DNA from: Hymenobacter terrenus
Lineage (GTDB): Bacteria; Bacteroidota; Bacteroidia; Cytophagales; Hymenobacteraceae
Direction of reading: 5' to 3'
Length of the DNA stretch: 64,000 nt
NCBI RefSeq assembly: GCF_000972495.1
Contig: NZ_LATM01000019.1
Coordinates: 1-64,000 of the forward strand
The position numbers were made by a program, and so were the translations under genes. Below, one piece after another: positions 60,526 through 64,000 of the stretch (its first letter is position 1; the number at the start of each line of letters is the position of its first letter). The notes under the pieces are model-generated. The model had not been told where the DNA came from and made no database searches. It saw nothing but the letters and a program-made list of their open reading frames with translations.

Positions 60526-61390
60526 AATATTTCTGCATCACCTCATCGAGGTTGATTAGTTCTTTCTTGATAGTAAGCACTCGGTTGCCGGCCGTGCTCG
60601 AATAGATAATGGCCGTCGGGAAATGCTCACGCATCTCTTCAATCTTATAGAACAAGCCCTTCTCATTCATGGCAAACAGCAATCCCGGTGAATCAGGAGC
60701 TACCTCCAAGTCATTAAAGCTGATGGTCTCGCCAAACTGCTCATTCTCCAGGATGATGCGCAGCACCACTTGCCAGGGGATTTCGCGCCGTTCCAAATTC
60801 TCAATGTGGTAGCGGAGCCCATCATTCTTAGTAATTGTAAGCAAGCTCAAGTCCTGCAACAACCCACTAGACTCCTCTTCGATATCTCCTTTGCCTTTCT
60901 CGCCAGAAGGCGCATAGCTGCGAATAAATACAGTGAGGTCGGCGTCGAGCGTGGTAGTATTCAATGCCGTCTTACCAAGTTCTAAGTTGCGCCGGGTAAT
61001 AAACTGTTCCAATTGAGCCCGACTGAAAGAGAAACCTTCTTTCCGCAGTTCGTTGAAGACAAAGTGGTATATCGAAGCACGTCCAGTTTTGACTAATAGA
61101 TAATGGAGATACCAGAGGGTCGCATTATCCTCAAGGTATGGGTCAAACCCTTCAGCCCCGAGCAATTGCTGAGCAACAGCAAGCAGCTCATCTGATTCAT
61201 TAGTCAACCCAAATGCACGCAACCAATAGCGCACCGCATCCACCATGTTTTTACCGACGCCAAGTTTCACTACAGCGTCGGCATCGTTGAAGCCTCCTCC
61301 AGCTTCGATAAAGTCATACCCCTTCTTCAGCCAGCCGTGGCGACATAAGAACGTATTATGTCCTTGAAAAATAAGCTTTTCCCCTAGCAT
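60509..61390 (-). CDS. DUF4007 protein
   Basis: 293 residues, first gene of the three-gene operon. The start LIFQGHNTFLCRHGWLKKGY and the segment VVKLGVGKNMVDAVRYWLRA are the DUF4007 signature, followed by a helical middle part (DNATLWYLHYLLVKTGRASI) and PSGEKGKGDIEEESSGLLQD. The family occurs in defence islands with PAPS-reductase-like proteins, as here; the N-terminal GxGKNMVxAxRYW helix-turn-helix-like part hints at DNA binding. A degenerate -7 box (TAGCTTTA, complement of 61404-61411) is close to the start. Confidence 0.88.
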   Translation of the reverse strand: MLGEKLIFQGHNTFLCRHGWLKKGYDFIEAGGGFNDADAVVKLGVGKNMVDAVRYWLRAFGLTNESDELLAVAQQLLGAEGFDPYLEDNATLWYLHYLLVKTGRASIYHFVFNELRKEGFSFSRAQLEQFITRRNLELGKTALNTTTLDADLTVFIRSYAPSGEKGKGDIEEESSGLLQDLSLLTITKNDGLRYHIENLERREIPWQVVLRIILENEQFGETISFNDLEVAPDSPGLLFAMNEKGLFYKIEEMREHFPTAIIYSSTAGNRVLTIKKELINLDEVMQKYYGNLV

Positions 61391-61841
61391 GGTTTTTCTT
61401 TTTTAAAGCTAAGGTACCACCACCCTAGTTGGAAAGAAAGGAAAAAAACTAATAGGTTGAGCATCAAAAGTTGAAGCGCAAAGAAGCCCCAGCCGCCCAC
61501 GCAGCCGGGGCTTCTCTGTGCTACTCTCCGCCGCTACTTTGCCACTGGCGCTGCATCACCGCTGGACTTGCCGCCGCGACCGGCCGGCTATTGCTAACGC
61601 CCCGTTCGCACCGCATCCGATGCGTAAGGCCTGCACTGCTCCTCCCGCAACCTGTCAATGCCTCATTGACAAACCAGGATAAGGCCCCCGCCCTGGCACT
61701 GCTTCGCGCTTCCTGTGCCCCGCTTGCGGCGGCCGAACCTGAGTAGCTCCGCCCCGTGCCCGCAGTGGCCGCCAGGCTCGCCTGGTACTCGGATACGGCG
61801 TAGCTTTGCCGCCTATTTCACTTCTACAAAATCAGTGGACT
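61391..61841. other. Intergenic region between the DUF4007 operon and the second T6SS effector
   Basis: About 450 bases, divergent. It holds a terminator-like hairpin AGAAGCCCC/GGGGCTTCT (61482-61490 with 61507-61515), then a GC-rich stretch with stops in all frames that matter, and the -7 box at 61801. No gene is supported. Confidence 0.5.
61801..61808 (+). promoter_or_regulatory. -7 box of the TssD-PoNe gene
   Basis: TAGCTTTG, an exact TAnnTTTG match, 33 bases ahead of the ATG at 61842. No TTG lies at the optimal distance upstream, so strength is uncertain. Confidence 0.5.
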
Positions 61842-62882
61842 ATGGCGTCTTCTTACGCTGAAATGCACGTGGACGGCCACGTGTTTCCCATCCGGCTGTG
61901 CACCTACGGCGTCCACCAGGCCACCCACCAGCGGGGGCGGGTCAGCACCAAGGTGCGCTACGACGAGGTTAACGTGACCTTGGATGTCCCCCACGAGCAC
62001 GTGCTGTCGGCTTGGGCTGCCGCTCCACAGAAGCGTCTGCCCGCTAGTCTGGTGTTTAAAGATGCGGCCGGGGGGAGCGCGCTGGAGACCGTGAGTCTGA
62101 AGGCAGCGTACTGCGTTTCCTACGACGAGGAGTTCGTACACGGGGATGTGAACACGGGGGCCTACGTCTGTCTGATTACTCTCTCTGACCCCGACGGGTG
62201 GACCATGCTGCCCGGTGGGCCAGCCACGACCTTCGTAGCGCCAGCGGCGCGGGAGCATGGCTTGCCCGTGGCCCTACTGAACGCGGCGATAGGTGGTGGC
62301 CCAGCGCCGGACCCGCACGCGGCCGATTGGGCCGCCGCTCGGGCGAAGGCGCTGGACCCGGCACGGATTGCAGGCCTGTATGCGGTCTATAAAGCGCGCA
62401 AGGAGAAGAAAAAGGAGACACCCCGCCCTCAGGACAAGTGGTGGGGCGAGCCCGGTAAAAGGGGCGGGGCTGGTCGGACTGTGGATGGCTGCTTGGGCGA
62501 GTACCAGGCCGATAAGCTCTTTGCGGCGCAAGGCCATCAAAAGCTCAACCACGGCGGGCAGCTCGTTGGCTTGCTCGACCCGCCAAGGGGGACGGGCATT
62601 GATGGGGTGTGGCGAAACGCTACCCCACCACCCGAATATATTATCACCGAAACCAAGTATGGCAAACCGCCCAAGCTCACCAAGGCGACCAAGCAGATGA
62701 CCAATGAGTGGATATTTGGTTCAGACCGATTAACGCGTGCGGTGGACGACGAAGAAGAGGCAGACCGGATTACAACTGCTCAAGCAACCGGACAAGTCGA
62801 AAAGCGCGTACTGCATATTGATTTTGATGGAAAGTTGACAGAATATAAAATTGAAAAAACTAGTCGACTCACAAAAATCTGA
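61842..62882 (+). CDS. T6SS tube protein (TssD/Hcp) fused to a PoNe-like nuclease effector
   Basis: 346 residues from ATG 61842. The first 130 residues are a TssD domain close to the one at 48974: MASSYAEMHVDGHVFPIRLC, QRGRVSTKVRYDEV, YCVSYDEEF, GAYVCLITLSDP. After a linker, the C-terminal domain (about 220-346) has GCLGEYQADKLFAAQGHQKL, the Asp of GTGIDGVWRN and the ExK of YIITETKYGKP, followed by ATKQMTNEWIFG: the PD-(D/E)xK arrangement of the polymorphic nuclease effector PoNe. It would enter target cells as a tube component and cut DNA. The PoNi-type immunity gene is 14 bases downstream. Confidence 0.9.
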   Translation: MASSYAEMHVDGHVFPIRLCTYGVHQATHQRGRVSTKVRYDEVNVTLDVPHEHVLSAWAAAPQKRLPASLVFKDAAGGSALETVSLKAAYCVSYDEEFVHGDVNTGAYVCLITLSDPDGWTMLPGGPATTFVAPAAREHGLPVALLNAAIGGGPAPDPHAADWAAARAKALDPARIAGLYAVYKARKEKKKETPRPQDKWWGEPGKRGGAGRTVDGCLGEYQADKLFAAQGHQKLNHGGQLVGLLDPPRGTGIDGVWRNATPPPEYIITETKYGKPPKLTKATKQMTNEWIFGSDRLTRAVDDEEEADRITTAQATGQVEKRVLHIDFDGKLTEYKIEKTSRLTKI

Positions 62883-62896
62883 TAAACGATAAGGCT

Positions 62897-63655
62897 ATGG
62901 TTAAGAGAGAACCTTTGCGGTCAGAGGAATACTTCGACCAGACAATCACTTTTAAAAGAGGGGTTATTAATCGAGATAAAGAAGCGTTAGCTATTAATCC
63001 TGGGCAATTCGTTGAGCCAGAAATAATAGCAGCATCTGTTTTCAAGCATCATCACAATCTTTTTGTAGCGGAATACTCACGGGGCTACCCATTAGCAGAA
63101 TTACAGGGGGCTTTCTCAGAGACTGTTACTTCCTGGGAGCAGCTAAAGGCTTTTGACAGAGACAATGTGTTTGCTGGGATATTTAAAACGGATATTGATA
63201 ATTATGTGCGGGCCCTTTGGCTACTCTCGCAAGCATATTTACTGGGTATAGAGCCGTCCGTGGTAATGCGCTTATTAGCGTGCATTGGCAACGAAGGGGA
63301 AGATTTGCTTTTTGAACGCCTTGTGACAGCTATAGTGCCTGAACTGCTACGCAAGCCAGCCAAGAAGCTGCTTTACCCAAAGCCATATCAGGCTCTCTAC
63401 GATGCGTTAGACGCACCTAGTGAACAGCGGGCCACCCTGATACAGGAGTTTTTGAAGCAGTGGTACAAACGCATGAATAATACAGGTTGGCATGACGCTC
63501 ACAAAGCGCCTAAAGGGGGTGGATTTGTCGGCTACTGGTGCTGGGAGGCGGCGGGCGTGGCCCACGCCTTTGGCATCGATGACAGTAGTTTTCGCGACCT
63601 GCCCTACTACCCGAAGGACTTGGCGGATTTCGCTCATGCTGCCAAGCTCGCGTAA
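62897..63655 (+). CDS. PoNi-type immunity protein (DUF1911/DUF1910)
   Basis: 252 residues, soluble. The N-terminal half (SEEYFDQTITFKRGVINRDK) matches DUF1910 and the C-terminal half has GYWCWEAAGVAHAFGIDDSS and PYYPKDLADF, the DUF1911 signature of PoNe immunity proteins. It protects the producer from the nuclease encoded directly upstream. A second copy of the same family starts at 63907. Followed by a strong terminator. Confidence 0.92.
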   Translation: MVKREPLRSEEYFDQTITFKRGVINRDKEALAINPGQFVEPEIIAASVFKHHHNLFVAEYSRGYPLAELQGAFSETVTSWEQLKAFDRDNVFAGIFKTDIDNYVRALWLLSQAYLLGIEPSVVMRLLACIGNEGEDLLFERLVTAIVPELLRKPAKKLLYPKPYQALYDALDAPSEQRATLIQEFLKQWYKRMNNTGWHDAHKAPKGGGFVGYWCWEAAGVAHAFGIDDSSFRDLPYYPKDLADFAHAAKLA

Positions 63656-63658
63656 ACC

Positions 63659-63688
63659 AAAGCCTCCGCTCACGCGGAGGCTTTTTTG
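63659..63688 (+). terminator. Terminator after the PoNi gene
   Basis: Perfect stem AAAGCCTCCGC / GCGGAGGCTTT around TCAC with a T run. Confidence 0.9.
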
Positions 63689-63719
63689 CTAGCCGATGAT
63701 CCGCTTCATGGGTCAGCAT

Positions 63720-63901
63720 CAGTGGGGTGTGGCAATGCTACCCCACCACCAGAGCATATGATCACCGAAACAAAACCCACTACTCCGGGCATCAAGCCCA
63801 AGTTTTCTATTGGCCAGATGAGCAACGTATGGGTGCTACATGATAAGAAGCTGCCTCGGGCAGCGAGCGAGGTGGAAGCTGATCGTATTCAGCTACTATA
63901 A
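63720..63901 (+). pseudogene. Remnant of a second PoNe nuclease domain
   Basis: From about 63722 the DNA aligns with 62604-62770 of the complete effector (GGGGTGTGGC, ACCCCACCACC, ATCACCGAAAC). The product reads GNATPPPEHMITETKPTTPG, then MSNVWVLHDKKLPRAASEVE, keeping the ExK region but having a one-base deletion near the GVW motif and lacking the TssD and first nuclease parts. A relic cassette that kept its downstream immunity gene. Confidence 0.88.
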
Positions 63902-63906
63902 TTTGT

Positions 63907-64000
63907 ATGACGAAGCGAGAGCCGTTACAATCCGAAGCCTATTTCGACGAATTGATAGCCTTCAAGAAAATGGTTATTGCCCGGGACCAAACCGCTTTAT
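63907..64000 (+). CDS. Second PoNi-type immunity protein (partial, runs off window)
   Basis: From ATG 63907 the product begins MTKREPLQSEAYFDELIAFK, clearly homologous to the start of the complete PoNi protein (MVKREPLRSEEYFDQTITFK). Cut by the window end after about 31 codons. It is probably an orphan immunity gene retained after decay of its toxin. Confidence 0.88.
   Translation, partial: MTKREPLQSEAYFDELIAFKKMVIARDQTAL

Noticed and set aside
61471..61746. 91-codon open frame before TssD-PoNe
   Set aside because: Begins inside a hairpin and has a Pro/Ala-rich product without homology; no promoter ahead of it.
1..64000. CRISPR array or tRNA genes
   Set aside because: I found no regularly spaced direct repeats with unique spacers and no convincing T-loop or cloverleaf; a tRNA search tool could still find one I missed.

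Overview
The window looks like chromosomal DNA of a moderately GC-rich Bacteroidota, most likely Hymenobacter or a close relative (Cytophagales). This rests on promoters with the Bacteroidota form (TTG-N19/20-TAnnTTTG), a secreted protein with a type IX secretion C-terminal domain, Bacteroidota-type T6SS tube proteins (TssD), and intergenic palindromes of the kind common in Hymenobacter. The genus assignment is inference; no rRNA gene lies inside the window. The left edge carries what looks like a ribosomal RNA operon promoter and leader that points out of the window.

Positions 1.4-10.3 kb are an aerobic phenylacetate degradation cluster, paaE-A-B-C-D-H-I-J-Z, all on the + strand. PaaABCDE epoxidise phenylacetyl-CoA, PaaZ opens and oxidises the ring, PaaH and PaaJ carry out beta-oxidation-like steps, and PaaI is a protective thioesterase. 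No paaF, paaG or paaK is in view. Positions 10.5-41 kb are mainly core genes: a DUF2807 protein flanked by two related small secreted proteins, uvrB, an ECF sigma factor with a membrane/beta-barrel partner, aroE, a DedA protein, a bestrophin, a T9SS cargo protein, a phosphosulfolactate-synthase-like protein, a TPR protein, a reductase, a wza-wzc-cpsB capsule/EPS export operon, an acyl-CoA dehydrogenase, rpsU, xerC/D, hpf, metK, a THUMP-like methyltransferase and ahcY. A foreign-looking acyltransferase sits between the complete ahcY and a nearly identical duplicate of the ahcY 3' end.

Positions 41-64 kb are increasingly accessory. After a flavin-dependent oxidoreductase, a prolyl oligopeptidase whose signal peptide appears frameshifted, and an unknown membrane protein, there is a T6SS effector region on the - strand: a TssD tube protein fused to an M91-like HExxH metallopeptidase, a candidate immunity protein, and downstream a row of decayed toxin and immunity cassettes. 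A second T6SS locus at 61.8-64 kb on the + strand has a TssD fused to a PoNe-type nuclease, its PoNi-type immunity protein, and a tandem remnant cassette whose immunity gene runs off the window.

Between these two T6SS loci lies a defence island (50.3-61.4 kb). It has two scrambled halves of an HNH endonuclease, a two-gene unit (GHKL ATPase plus a GmrSD-like DUF262/DUF1524 nuclease), and a convergent three-gene operon (DUF4007, a 1076-residue P-loop ATPase, and a DndC/BrxP-like PAPS-reductase-family protein). The two units meet at a perfect 33-bp inverted repeat. This five-gene block, with sulfur-transfer, ATPase and nuclease parts but none of the usual Dnd, Ssp or BREX partners visible, is the best candidate for an undescribed system.
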